Source of the DNA: Branchiostoma floridae
Taxonomy: Eukaryota; Chordata; Leptocardii; Amphioxiformes; Branchiostomatidae
DNA: 64,000 bases
NCBI RefSeq assembly: GCF_000003815.2
Contig: NC_049983.1
Span: forward strand, 1,848,715 to 1,912,714
Direction: 5' to 3'
The notes under the pieces were generated by a model that made no database searches, was not told the DNA's origin, and saw only the letters and a program-made list of their open reading frames with translations. Below, one piece after another: positions 11,906 to 23,167 of the stretch. How positions within the stretch are numbered: the first letter of the stretch is position 1; each line of letters begins with the position of its first letter. The position numbers and the translations under genes were made by a program.

Positions 11906-13679
11906 TATAATTTGAGTTTGCTTCTTAGTCTCTGTGGTTTTTTGAGAGCTGTATTGTACTCAGAGTTTTCATCGGTTCTGGTACAAGTTCCTTTACCCTG
12001 TTTGGCAATCATGGTTAAACAGAAGAAGATACAACTTTCTAAAGTGGAGGAGAAATGTATAGAGCATGAGCATAGGAGAAAGGTATGATTTTTGTTGTTT
12101 CTTTGGTGATGCCATCTCCATACTGTATGCAGGTAATTTTAGGCAAGTCATATTCACTTGCTTTACGGGCCTGCTTTTAAATCTATAGTACAGGCAGGGT
12201 TAAGTGGTGGAGGCTTTGTTCAGTATCGTCTGTTGCATTTTGTCACTGCAAATATGTGATGAAATTGTTTTCCCCTTCTAAGCAACTGCTCATTGGTTTT
12301 GGGGGATGTTTGCTGGGTGTTCGCTCTGGCTACAACAGCTTTCTGAACTTTTCAAAGTTTCCATTGCCAGCAGCTTGCCATCTATAAATGGGATTGACAA
12401 GGACATTTTGATTATTAAGACCACCCTCTATTAATTCTGCTGTTAAATTTGGCTTAGATACTACAAGAGATTTCGGCCCACTTTACATTACGGTTTTCGC
12501 GAGAGCGGGACTGGCGAGAGCGGGAGCCCCGTGTGAAGAGAATTCCCGTCGTTGTTGTCCCGTTGTCTTCATATTTTCTCCCGTCCACTCCGAAGTGCAT
12601 GCCCATAGGCTCAGCGGGAGTCCCCGACAACTTCAAACTGCGTATAAAGAGAACGCGTCGGGCTTCCGACAGCGGGAGTCAGGGTTTAGGCGATTATTTC
12701 AGTGCGTACTGCCATAACTTAGCAGGTCATCACTGAAAAAAAGGGGTCTTCTATCAAACAGTTCGCTTTGAAAGGGTTTTAAAGTCCTTTTTTTATCAAA
12801 CATTTTGTGTTCGAAGTTACCGGAAGTGTCGAAACAACAACGTAGTCAGGGATTTGTATTTCTTATGAAAGTCACGTATTTGAATTTTCAATCACTTGGA
12901 AGTGGTTTGCAAACAAAAAATGAAATTTTGTTCAATATGACAGCGGTTAGAATTTCCCGCGGGTGTGTTGGGTTGGTCAGATTGAATGAAAATATGATAC
13001 CACCCTGGGGACTAACTGTTGCTGCTCCATGGGGGCTACCACTATCCATATTGTCTATGGAACTACTGTAAAAGTACCATTGGTCAAATTATGCAAATAA
13101 CCTTTCGATGTCAAGTGATATATCACTGCAGAAATAAATCTTTAATGAATGGCATTGGAAGAACACACACCAAGGAGACTTAGCAGCTGCATCAGGTCAG
13201 TACATTGAAATAGGAAGATATCAGTACTGAATATATCATGTGACAGAATAACCGCATGGGCCATCTGAGAAAAAAAAGTAGCAAAAAGTTATCTCAACAA
13301 CTTCAAGGTACTGTGGTCGGTTATGTACTTAAGAAATCCAAAATAAGTAATGTTCATCCATGTCCAAACTTACAAATTCAGAAAATGGAATTTCAGACTT
13401 TTGCATGGTGCACAACCAACACGGTAAAAAGCTCACTTTTCCAACCACGTACTGCAGACAAAAAGGGAAAAAAATACACAATAGGTCTACAGACACCCAA
13501 TACATTTCATGCAGGCCTGAGGTCTACGAACTCTTGTTGTAATGGGTTTTTGCACTGTTTGGCCTGCTGGTTGTTGCCCATAGTACTTCAGAAGGTGTTT
13601 TATTTTTATGTTTTGAGTAAAGAACGTTAGGATTTATTGCAATGATTTATGGGGTGATAGGTAGTTCTCATGCTCTGGA

Positions 13680-14120
13680 AAAATGTACATTAGTTTGGGC
13701 CCCTTAGCGGCTAGTTTCGGAATTGCAGGGGCATTATTGCCAAAATTTTCGAGGAGTATAGCTCGAAAGGAATAATGTCTTGTCATGATTTTTGGTAAGT
13801 AGGTAGGTTACATAAAGATGTACAAAAGTAATAAATTCAAAAATAAATTATGCAAATTAGGAGAAAATTTGATTAATGAATGAGAATATGTTATCATAGA
13901 ATTGTTTTAATGCATCTCTTGTCTCGGACATGATGTAGTCTTGACATTTAGGTAGAATATAGCTTGTTACATCAGGAAGAGGTGTAACAAGTTTCAGCCC
14001 CCTAACATTTGATTTTAGAACTGTAGGGGCATTTTTGTCAATACATTCTAATGAGGATAACTTAGGAAAGGAACGACAGATTGGCACCATTTTAGGCATG
14101 CAGGTAGCTTTACAGTTCGT
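13680..14120. repeat. Repeat related to 33600-35000
   Basis: Blocks TTTGGGCCCCTTAGCGGCTA, GCAGGGGCATT, AGGAACGACAGATTGGC and TTTAGGCATGCAGGTAGC recur in order twice at about 33840-34260 and again at 34620-34970. Minus-strand frames that look alike in these copies follow from the repeat and carry stops at different places. Confidence 0.6.
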
Positions 14121-14324
14121 TGTCGTTTAACTAACGGAGAAAACAATAGATACAAATGTTTTGATATAATTAGCTTTTGTCTTGTTGAACCGGTCCAAAC
14201 GAGGACGGGATGTTGGACAGATCGGAAAACTAACGGACTATGCTAGCAGGCGTTCATGTGTGTGTGCGCTTACAGTTCCAAGAAAATGAAAGGAGCGAAG
14301 TAGGGGAGAGTTGATAGTTATTTT

Positions 14325-14590
14325 TACCGAGTTTATTTATACACTGTCAGTCAAACATAGTCTAATATGAGCATTTAATGTTGTTTACATGGAGATAGAA
14401 TTTTAGAACGCCAATGGATGTCGGATACTCCACCAAACAGAATCCTTTGTAGCGAAATGGACTATAATGTTTTTAGTATTATAAGTTCACGGATAGTTAC
14501 TTCTAGCTTCAGGTCCAGACCTTGACCGGATTATGGTCCGGATCCTATGGACTTGGACCGTACCTGTACCAGAATTTGTTTTGACCGATA
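14325..14590 (-). mobile_element. AGGTCC-rich element, inverted copy
   Basis: Minus-strand copy of the family at 3884-4292; the AGGTCC-rich end is at 14505-14580 and the core (inverse of GGTGGAGTATTCGACT) near 14430. It lies just downstream of the last TNF exon. Confidence 0.7.
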
Positions 14591-14746
14591 ACACCTCTAG
14601 CTGCAATGTGCACCAATCACTTCGCCTTCAGCAAAATATTGCCTCTTTTCAAAATGCGATACCTAACGTTATATGCATTCTGCTGTCCATTTAGTAAAAT
14701 TTGATAGCTACTTTTCCCCAGTTTCTCCAAATTTAACTTGGCCAAT

Positions 14747-16939
14747 CTAGCACGGTGGACAATGTTTAGCTTGTCGACTTGGTCTGCTGTGACGTCGTCT
14801 GAAGAGGATCCTTTTGGGGGACGGCCTTTCCGTTGGATGCACATTCCTGTGATTCTTACGCTGACTTGTGGCGTCGAAAAGCTTCATGACTCCAAAAAAC
14901 GTTGCGTCATGGTCAAGTTTGATGACGCAGCCATCGCAGGGCATGTGCAGGTACACGCTGTTGTTGGGGGAGAGGTGTATGACACCAGCAGTGAAGCAGG
15001 TATTCCAGGGGACCGTTTCCTCCATATACTTCCAGCAAGTCAAGAAGCGGTATGGGTTGTCCTGATCATTTTCTACCACCATCACAGAATGACTGGTTAC
15101 TGCCGACTTTTTGCTGTTGTACAAATAATAAACCTGGAAGTGATAAAAAGACTTTTGAGGAAATTGAATGGTCAATTAATGAGTAATGACAGTGGTCATT
15201 AAACATATATGGAATATTGTAAATTGGTAAAAGGCAAAGGTAAATGTAGTCCATGGCCGTTTCAAGAACGTAGGTGCTATAAACACTATGTCTGAGGCAC
15301 GGTATTGGAAGGTGAAACCCATCCCTCTCTCCCGCCGCCACTTCAGTCCTCTACGTACAGAAGTCAGGTATCCATTTATTTTCTGATTTTACTTTCAGCT
15401 CGAGACGCCTCCACTCCTGAGGCATTGCAAAAAAAGTCACTGAAACACTTTACATTTGCTGATAAACATGTTTATCCAGTCAGAAATATCTTACCTGGCT
15501 GTAGATATAATAGTCCCCCTCTTCAAACACAGTCAGTACGCCGCTGTGAAAGCGGAACTTGTCTGATGGTTGGAACTGTTCCCAGTTCTTTGTGAGGACA
15601 CTGTCATGTCCTGAGTATGAAAATGTGTTTAAATTACCATCAGGGAATGGCGGCACAAATTGTCATTTTCATAATCGAGCCGTTTTCCCCCGTTTGAATT
15701 CTTTTACATTTTCACCCAACTCCTTTTGAATCTTTTAAACATGTTGCTCCTATGCCCCTAACAGTAGTATTTGCTTGCTAGCATCAATAGTGTAAAACAA
15801 ATGTATCAAACATCCATGAATAGTTGCATCAGGTTAGGTGAGTGAATCGATAACGATTTCTTTATTACAGCCACGTGTTTGATTTGATGGACATCTGTCA
15901 TCTTTAAAACAATTCACGGAATTCTTTCATCTTCTTCAGGGCAATGAAGACTGCTTCAATTTGCACTATAGCCAAACGTCGCTGCTAGCAATGCGATCCC
16001 AAATGTAAAACACTATTTCATAGTTTCCAGGAATTGATTTAATCATATGGACGACATACTCTGGGAACTCAAAAACTGATGCAAGCTTGCGAATAATAAA
16101 AAAAAAACATTGCCCGAAAAAAAACCCATTGTGAATGAAAATACTGTCACATAAAGATATCCATGTATGACTGAAATTGTTACTTTGAATTTTGAGTTTT
16201 GCTAGTCACAATTATATCAAACGTTTTCAATAAACAAATATTTGCAGTTACTGATTTTCCCAAAGCTACTTCGTACTATATAATTACTTACTTCTCACGG
16301 TGTGAGTTCCACCAGTGGAATCTGTAGGAGAAAGACGTCCCAGCATTATCTAACAAAATCATCATTTTGTGTACATATTCATGTTTATCATATGTAGATC
16401 CAATCTAATGAAAGTAATATGGCATGGAGATATTGCATCAGCATATGTTATCACGAATTCTTCTAGCTGTTGGTCTTAGAGACGCTCGTGTAAATTTGGG
16501 AGTGTAGTAGTTCCAGTAAAAAGTTGTTAAATGATCATATTTAATGGATTTGAAGAACATATCAAGCTGCAAAATCACAAAACGTTATAATAAACCAAGA
16601 AGGTGTCAACCTCATTGTAATAAACCTATATACTGATTGCATAGCCCCGCCCACCTTTGTCAAAACGTAGAAATGCAGGATGAAAACAAAAGTGTGTTTG
16701 ACGGACACACAGTCACATTTTCTTTGGTGAAACTGCTTTAAAGGCTTCGTAATATCATTCTCTGTTGGTTGAACTGTTAATTGTGATTGGCAGTCTGCAT
16801 AGGTCTGCAATATATTGCCTGTGGTAAAGCCTTGGGTGGCCTGTAGGTATAAACTAAAACTCTCTCATACCTGATTGAGCTTCAATGTGTGCCCAATTAC
16901 GTGAAGCCCCGTCCATCAACGACGAACTTGCCTTTGCAG
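14747..16939 (-). CDS. Four exons: TNF superfamily ligand domain, ectodysplasin-like
   Basis: Exons 16939-16871, 16321-16292, 15610-15495, 15133-14747. The protein runs SSLMDGASRNWAHIEAQS (first strand), a 10-residue mini-exon (DSTGGTHTVR), then FRFHSGVLTVFEEGDYYIYSQ-type sequence (residue blocks FRFHSG, GVLTVF, GDYYIYSQ) joined to VYYLYNSKK, NTCFTAGVIHLS and ATFFGVMKLF. The two Cys in FLTC and NTCF match the disulfide pair known in EDA, and GDYYIYSQVYY closely resembles EDA. After FFGVMKL, where TNF ligands normally end, the frame continues about 40 basic residues to a stop at 14747. A possible donor (CAGC|GTAAGA at 14860-14855) could remove this tail. The same DNA has a second long open frame on this strand (14844-14617). 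Confidence 0.88.
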
Positions 16940-19900
16940 CTGTATGTACAAAATAAAGTGAATAAGCCTTTAATACTGTTAAGAATTACCCGAGTCAATG
17001 GATATTCAGACTCACTGACACACCCGAATTAGCATATCTATTTTACTTACGTTTTTCACAGTGAACACCAACCCATCCGCGTCCGCACTTGCAGATGTAG
17101 TGATCCACACCATCAATGCAGGTGCCTTCATTCTGACAAGGGCTGGAGTTACATTCACTTACTGTGAAAAAAAAACAACAGAGTTAATACAACAAGCTAA
17201 GATAAGAATAGCTGAAGATTTCTTTTTCCTTAATATATATAATTCACAACAAAAGGACATCGACTTTCGTAAGATCTTCTATATCTACAGTCTGTACACA
17301 CATATTACCAAGAGAAATTAACATGTATATGGATATATCAACATGCTTAATGAATCATTTACACTACTGGTTCTAATTAAGATCCTAACATGAAGCAATT
17401 AGACTAATAGTTGTTTCTTCCAGCTTTTGACAGTAGTCTAGCAAATTGATTATCTGAAATTAAAAAAAAGTAAATTTGGTTAGTGCAGGAAATCGCAAAC
17501 TTGTTGCTGTGAAGTTTTCCGCCCAAACTATCAATTATTTACTTAGATACAAGAACCATACTTCATACAACAACGTTTTATGAATGTAGCCTAATGGACA
17601 GTATGTAAATGCGAAAAAGAAAACATGATAAATAGGCCTGAAACAAACACCGCTTCATACACATGAACGTACACGTACCCTATTAAACCACTTATGCCTG
17701 TCACAACCTGCTATTTTAGATACCCATATATATCAGCGTACTCTCAACAAGAAAAGTGATAAGTATAACGGTATATACTCTTCACTGGTACTCTAAATGA
17801 CCATAGATAACATTGTGGGTCTAGCTACAAGTAATCATACATGTGTACAAAATTGGAGTAAAGCCAAACGACTAACTTCTAATTATTTTCACTCCGCGTA
17901 CCGTAGGTACGCTTCGAGTGAAAATATTGTTTTCATACGGTTTCTTCTTTCTTTCTTTCTTTCTCCTGTCGCGACCTTTAAAGTGATTCCTCTCCGTCGT
18001 TCCTGGACCAAATGGCCTGAAATTTGGCACAAGGGTACAGTGGACCAATACCCAGACCCGTTTTTCTCATTTTTTTTGATAGATACCTTTACAATTATTT
18101 TAGGGATGTTTCAAGGTCATTTTCTGGCCCGGCTGTATATTCATGTCTCCCGTGCCCAGGTATTACGTCCAGATGACTTGAAAGTTGGTATGATACTGCG
18201 TGAGATACTTATTAAAAGGACCCCGGTATTATTTTTGGCCAAACGTCACTTCAAAATCATTTAAAAGCCAATTTGGCGGGGTATCTACGCATATTTTCAC
18301 CGAGCTCGCGTTTCGCGCGTGTAACCATATATGGTCACGTTTGCACGTGCGTCCGTTGCACCATATATGGTTATGGACGTTTCCGCGCGTGACGTAAGCT
18401 GTTTACCTGCAGCTGTGCAATGTGGCTAATTGAATTTAGAAGGGAACCAATATGCGCCCGACACTTAGCGGAAGCGATGACCTGATTGGTCAGCTCGGGT
18501 ACAGCCAATGAGGAAGGGTTTTTCAACTTAGCGGCTGGGAGTACATATATGTCGCCGGGAAGAAGTCCGTTAAAAGTAAGTGAAAAATTGTACTGTTTAT
18601 CTTAAAATTGGCAACAATACACAAACGCAGTAACAAATTTGGGTAACTTGTCGTCATTATTGTGTAGTTTTTGTTTGATTTACCCACGTTTAGAGTGTCT
18701 GGATAAGCGATACCGTAGCGTCAGAATGCCGCGGTAAGTGGGAGCGCATGCATGGAATATTGTTGCGCTTTGCAGTGACTGATGAGACAGTACTAGTATT
18801 GTATCATCAAGCTTTATTGACACGACAAAAAGTACAGTCAATTTTGTATGGCCAACTTTAAACTGCAACGAAAAAAGAAAGAATACAGAGTATATCTTAC
18901 AATTCTACTAATTAAACATTATGATATGATTCTACTAATTATCGGTGAAAAGTGTACAGTAGTTCTCTTCCATAGTAACGTTATATGATAGTACAGATTT
19001 TCAAGGGCAAATCTACTAGTACAAACGTTACACTATGTTGTGAATTGTCCATTCAGGTTGGTTGTACAAGAATATATGTAATCAGGTGTGGCTTTTTTTC
19101 TAATCAACAAACAAAAAGGATCTTCCTTTTACTCTGGGTGGCAGTCATGAAATTACACAAAGGAAATACTAATGATTGTATTCTATTCTATTTTCTACTA
19201 GAGGAAGAGGCTAGGATACACCACCAGGACTGTTGTGCAGACAGGTGGGGTTGTGCCTTGATAGAGGGTGTCAATTTGACAGTGCTAAATTCATTATTGG
19301 TCGGGTGCTCGAACTCAACTAATTCCACAAAGTCTGGCCTGTCAGAGAACACAATAGTCAACTGGCTACAAAGGTGGCATCAACAGACACCAAGGAGAGG
19401 ATAGCAAAGTCACGTACAAGAAGTGCTACTGTGACAGAAACACCAGCTTTATGTATGATTAGGCTATTTGGGACAATATTGTAACTATTAAACTAAGTGA
19501 CAATTAGAGATATTATTATACCAACCATGAGTTCAAACATTGTATTTCATGACAGACGTGAATAAGTTTTTATGACTTTTCAGACACCACGTCATGGTAT
19601 ATGCTGTGTAATTTAGTAATGCACTGTACTACAAACAGTTAATCAGAATAATTAGATAATCATAAACTGATTAGTTTATGTGGAAAATAAATGGGACGTT
19701 AACTTTATAACAGACGTATAATAACTGCAATTGCTGCATCCTTTTTTCAGGCAAAAAGCATGCAAAACATTTAGATATGCAAAACAGACTCCGTGCAAAC
19801 ATACAGTCGCTAATTAGCTTTGTTCATCAATATAATGTATTAGCTGATTAACTCTAAGTATAAAAACAGAATGCGATCCTTTTTGTCTGAATACAATGTG

Positions 19901-22900
19901 CATACATTTATATGTATTTGTAATGATAATGTAATTGCAGTGCAGCCATGATATCCAATTGGATTTTTTTTTAAATTGCACTTCGCTAAAAACGGCTAAT
20001 AAGCATATCTTGGTAAAGAGTTAAAAGTGTAGTGCAGTTTGTTTGGAGGGGTCTGCTTGTATGAAGATTAGTTATGCTTGTGACAACCTTGAATAAGTGC
20101 AGTAATTGCCCTTGCCTTGTGTAAATAAGCAGGAAAACTTTAATCATAACCACGCTATTGTCTGCTGTGGGTACGTAATACCAACGTTTAGGGTCGCATA
20201 ACGTGTTAACGCATCTGTAGAAAAAATACAACACAATTTCCGTTTGTGAAATAAAACCTTTTTTTCTTGAAGTAAAACGGTGCTTGCTTTGTTAATGTGT
20301 GAAACATTAGCATGCTGTGTGCGTGTTGTAATAAAGAAATAAAAGTTTGATTACCGTACAGTACTCACATTGGATTTTTCAAGTTCAATTTTGGAAAAGT
20401 CCATTTTTGCATAAAGGGGAGAGCGGAGTGAAAATAGCTGAATTTGCTCCTAAGCAAATACCGGCCTTTCTAGTTTCTAAGTATCTAGGTAGCCTAGCTT
20501 TAACAGCATTTCCGTGAACAATCATTTACAACACTAAAAATACCTCCCATCGGAGGCTAAAACTCCCTTCCGGAGGTACGAGTAGAAAGCTACAAACTAG
20601 ACCATAGTCTAGTCTCACCTTTTTCACAGATAACTCCCCATGTATCACTACAGACATCATCTCGCCATTGGTTCGGGTGTCGGTTAGTTTCCGGTGTAAG
20701 GACTGTGCAATGTTGCAAGCCATGACCGTTATTTGGTTGTCCCGGAAACCAACGGCTCAAGTTGCCGAGTGGAGTGCCGTCTTCCCACTCAAAGTCACCT
20801 TCAACTTCCATATCGTTCAAACCGATCCAAATATTGATGTCGGTGTAAAACATGTTTCTGTACTGCACTATGAAGTCATGAGCTGCCTGGTCTTTTGGCA
20901 TAGCTATCTTTGAATCTTCAGCTTCGCATAGGGCTCTCGCCTTGGTATAGGTTGCAAATGTTGATTGCAGGAACTTGTAGTACCTAGACCCGTGTTTTGT
21001 CCAGTCTGCAAGTGGCCCTGTATATAAATGGCAAGAAATTGGACTTTTATGTGCATTTGATGTTGCACTTAAAAGGATTCATCGTTCCCGGTCGACCCTT
21101 ATTCTACGTATTAACATTCAATTTGGCTAAAACACACAGGCAATATTACCAAAACCTAGCAATATTTGCTTATATCATAGGACATAGTCGAGACATAACT
21201 GTGTGGTTGAAGTCTTGGACCATAAATTTCTGTCTGTCAACAACATTGGATCAGGGCCAAACCAGAAATCTAATTATTAAAGTATCGCATTACACCATTT
21301 TCACCTTACTTTCTGGTAGGCTGTCCAACTGCGGACGCAAGCCAAAGCAAAACAAAACAAACAGACAAGTAAACGCACTAACAGTTTACACAATACCTTT
21401 GACACAAAATTACGTTCTCAGGGAGGAGATAGATAACAGAAACTTACCATCACAAATGACTCCTACGTCATCGTCATGATCACAGTCGTTGTCTCCGAAT
21501 TTGGATTGTGGACACTCCAGGATGTTGGACTCATCCCCGGTGCAGCTTACGTCACTAAGCCAAACCGGTCCGGACCCTGGACCGAAGTCAACGGTTATAG
21601 GGACCGCTCTTTGGAGTCCGAGTTGTCTACAGAGGACGTTAGCAGCATGGATGTCCCAGCCTTTACTGCATACAGTTCCCCAGACACCACCAATAGCGAT
21701 GGCTCGGAGTTCTACTCTGCCTTCGTTCTGTTTCTGGCCACCAGACAGTCGAATCCGAACTCGGGCTGCAAAATAGATAAAGGTTCTTACATTTTATAAT
21801 TACATCCTCCGCATACTCCAATAATTGTAATGAGAGAAAAAAACAAGTTGGGTAAGATATCTATAGATTTTCAAAAAAGACAAAACATAGTATCACAGTC
21901 AACGAGTCTTAAATTTCCGTATAGGAAAGGTGCACCAAGTGACACCTTTGTGTTAGATTGGTGTCAATTACCAAGTTGATAACTATAGTCTACTGTCCAA
22001 GCAGAGGTTAGGCTCCGGCTGTTTTTTTAACGTTTTTTAGTCGTTTTTATCGGGATTTCTATTTTGTATTCTATCTTGTTGTGTCAAAACCTAACGTTTG
22101 GCTGGCGTACTTCAAGAAAAAGGACAAACTAGAAAGCCCGATAAAAACGACTAAAAAACGTTAAAATACAGCCGGAGCCTAACCTCTGCTTGGAGAGTAG
22201 ACTATAGTCATGGCACCACACTGGTGCCATTTTTACTAATCATAACTAATTTAATTCTATAACTACGGTCATGATTACATGTCCTCACTAGTGTCACTTA
22301 AACAAATACTATCAAGGCTAGCACACAATATATTTTTGCAAATTTTTGCCCCTTTTATCATTATCCCGGGGAGGGGGGGGGGGGCTTATTTTTCTAATCA
22401 GGCGAGTGTCTTCCATAATATTTACTTGCTATGGNNNNNNNNNNNNNNNNNNNNNNNNNNNNNNNNNNNNNNNNNNNNNNNNNNNNNNNNNNNNNNNNNN
22501 NNNNNNNNNNNNNNNNNNNNNNNNNNNNNNNNNNNNNNNNNNNNNNNNNNNNNNNNNNNNNNNNNNNNNNNNNNNNNNNNNNNNNNNNNNNNNNNNNNNN
22601 NNNNNNGTCATATTTTGCATTCTAGTCTACATTGCCATTGTCATTGTCCTTGTGTAGTGTCATAGTCTGCATAGGCTGACTGACAGTAGTAGTAATAGTA
22701 GTATGTATCGAAGGTCATCGGGTTGTAAGTCGTTGCAATGTAACAACTCAATCATTTCTAATTACGTAGCAAAAGTATTGTACAGTACATTTGCTGTAAT
22801 AACAGTCGGATGTTTGATAGCAGGGATGGCTTTTGTGACTATGATGGGTCTTTATCAAACAGCTACGTACGTTTTGTTTCATGTTGATGCCTGCGACTGT

Positions 22901-23167
22901 TCCCGGATACCCCGTCACTCCACCAGACATGTCTGTGTCTGTCTGGTACCCAAACCTCACTTCTGTGGTAGTTTCGTCGCCGGCGGAAACAGTCTGCTTG
23001 GCGAGTTGTCCTTCCACGTACGCCAACCTTCTAGCAAGGTGTATGCACACAATACTATTGACAGTCAACAAACACAGTGACAGGAAGGCGACCCAACAGC
23101 ACTTTTGTCGTGGGACTTCTGCGTCTACGCTAGTACCGGAGAGGACGATTCTTCCCTTCTCAGACAT
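14747..23167 (-). CDS. Chimeric type II membrane protein: TM - SRCR - C-type lectin - EGF - TNF ligand domain (model)
   Basis: Exons on one strand, in order: 23167-22867 (anchor; end provisional), 21765-21448 (SRCR), 21017-20619 (C-type lectin), 17161-17051 (EGF), 16939-16871, 16321-16292, 15610-15495 and 15133-14747 (TNF domain). All from SRCR on have GT-AG sites. From the SRCR acceptor to the 16292 donor every junction is phase 1; the last is phase 0. Read as one gene it gives about 570 residues: short cytoplasmic N-terminus, one membrane span, ectodomain ending in a TNF jelly-roll. TNF ligands are type II trimers that bind TNF receptors, so a lectin/SRCR stalk would give a ligand that can also bind glycans or particles. 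The link between anchor and SRCR crosses a gap at 22435-22606 and may lack exons. The alternative is two neighbouring genes, an SRCR-lectin protein and a TNF ligand whose own first exon I have not found. Exon calls are strong; the single-gene call is inference. Confidence 0.6.
17051..17161 (-). CDS. Exon: EGF-like domain
   Basis: A 111-base symmetric phase 1 exon: SECNSSPCQNEGTC then DGVDHYICKCGRGW then VGVHCEK. Six cysteines have EGF spacing. The N-terminal residues lack the usual calcium-binding DxDE pattern. It lies 3.4 kb downstream of the lectin exon and 112 bases before the first TNF exon. Confidence 0.9.
17885..18320. repeat. Dispersed repeat in the lectin-EGF intron
   Basis: Starts with TTCACTCCGCGTACCGTAGG and contains TCGTTCCTGGACCAAATGGC and CTGAAATTTGGCACAAGGG. 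I know blocks like this as a common dispersed repeat in marine invertebrate DNA. There is no convincing coding frame. Confidence 0.4.
18325..18397. promoter_or_regulatory. Two CArG boxes plus a CRE-like site
   Basis: CCATATATGG occurs at 18325-18334 and again at 18361-18370, both exact CC(A/T)6GG matches for serum response factor. TGACGTAA follows at 18390-18397. The local sequence is CpG-rich, unlike its surroundings. It is inside the large intron between the lectin and EGF exons, so it could be an internal promoter or enhancer. Function is inferred from motifs only. Confidence 0.35.
20619..21017 (-). CDS. Exon: C-type lectin-like domain, QPN type
   Basis: A 399-base symmetric phase 1 exon encodes a whole lectin fold: HGSRYYKFLQ, ARALCEAEDSKIAMPKDQ, IWIGLNDMEVEGDFEWEDG, WFPGQPNNG, HCTVLTPE, and DVCSDTWGVICEK. 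The sugar-site tripeptide is QPN, between the EPN (mannose) and QPD (galactose) types. WRDD sits where the second calcium motif (WND) is expected. Calcium-dependent binding is therefore possible, but specificity cannot be read with confidence. Confidence 0.94.
21448..21765 (-). CDS. Exon: scavenger receptor cysteine-rich (SRCR) domain
   Basis: A single 318-base exon, phase 1 at both ends (acceptor TTTTGCAG, donor G|GTAAGT). It opens with VRIRLSGGQKQNEGRVEL, continues WGTVCSKGWD, ANVLCRQLG, GPVWLSDVSC, ILECPQSKFG, and closes DDVGVICDG. Six cysteines fit the group A pattern, as in MARCO-type scavenger receptors. The domain is complete. A symmetric 1-1 exon is the form that spreads by exon shuffling. 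Confidence 0.93.
21981..22210. mobile_element. Foldback element with CCAAGCAGAGGTTAGGC arms, copy 1
   Basis: ACTATAGTCTACT and CCAAGCAGAGGTTAGGCTCC at the left are matched inverted at the right (GGAGCCTAACCTCTGCTTGG and AGTAGACTATAGT). ACTAAAAAACGTTAAAA also pairs. A related element lies at 43861-44046. Confidence 0.85.
22435..22606. other. Assembly gap (N, 172 bases)
   Basis: Unknown bases between the membrane-anchor exon and the SRCR exon. One or more stalk exons could be hidden here. Open frames running through the Ns are meaningless. Confidence 1.
22867..23167 (-). CDS. Exon: cytoplasmic tail and transmembrane anchor
   Basis: ATG at 23167. The N-terminus MSEKGRIVLSGTSVDAEVPR is polar, followed by a hydrophobic stretch at about residues 24-43 (CCWVAFLSLCLLTVNSIVCI) and then a basic, helical segment (HLARRLAYVEGQLAKQ). 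No signal cleavage site is evident, which fits a type II anchor. Further on is a short Gly-rich piece (GGVTGYPGTVAG) resembling collagen triplets. The 3' end is uncertain: a donor after 22867 (C|GTAGCT) would be phase 1 and match the SRCR acceptor, while GTGAGG further upstream would be phase 0. Confidence 0.6.

Larger units (their letters stand above)
6953..14746. other. Intergenic, repeat-dominated
   Basis: Lies between the lipocalin start and the end of the TNF-type gene. It holds a GC-rich palindromic element (7370-8010) with a partial second copy (11716-11905), foldback and MITE copies (8173-8270, 8504-8699), a diverged tandem repeat (10840-11440), a CpG-rich GCGGGAG-containing patch (about 12480-12700) and a repeat shared with the esterase introns (13680-14120). 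A plus-strand frame at 12011-12079 (MVKQKKIQLSKVEEK) ending at an AAAG|GTATGA donor could be a first exon but is too short to support. I recognise no protein. Confidence 0.4.

Noticed and set aside
21476-21799. Plus-strand open frames over the SRCR, lectin and esterase exons
   Set aside because: They are antisense shadows; the minus strand has the domains, splice sites and cysteine patterns.
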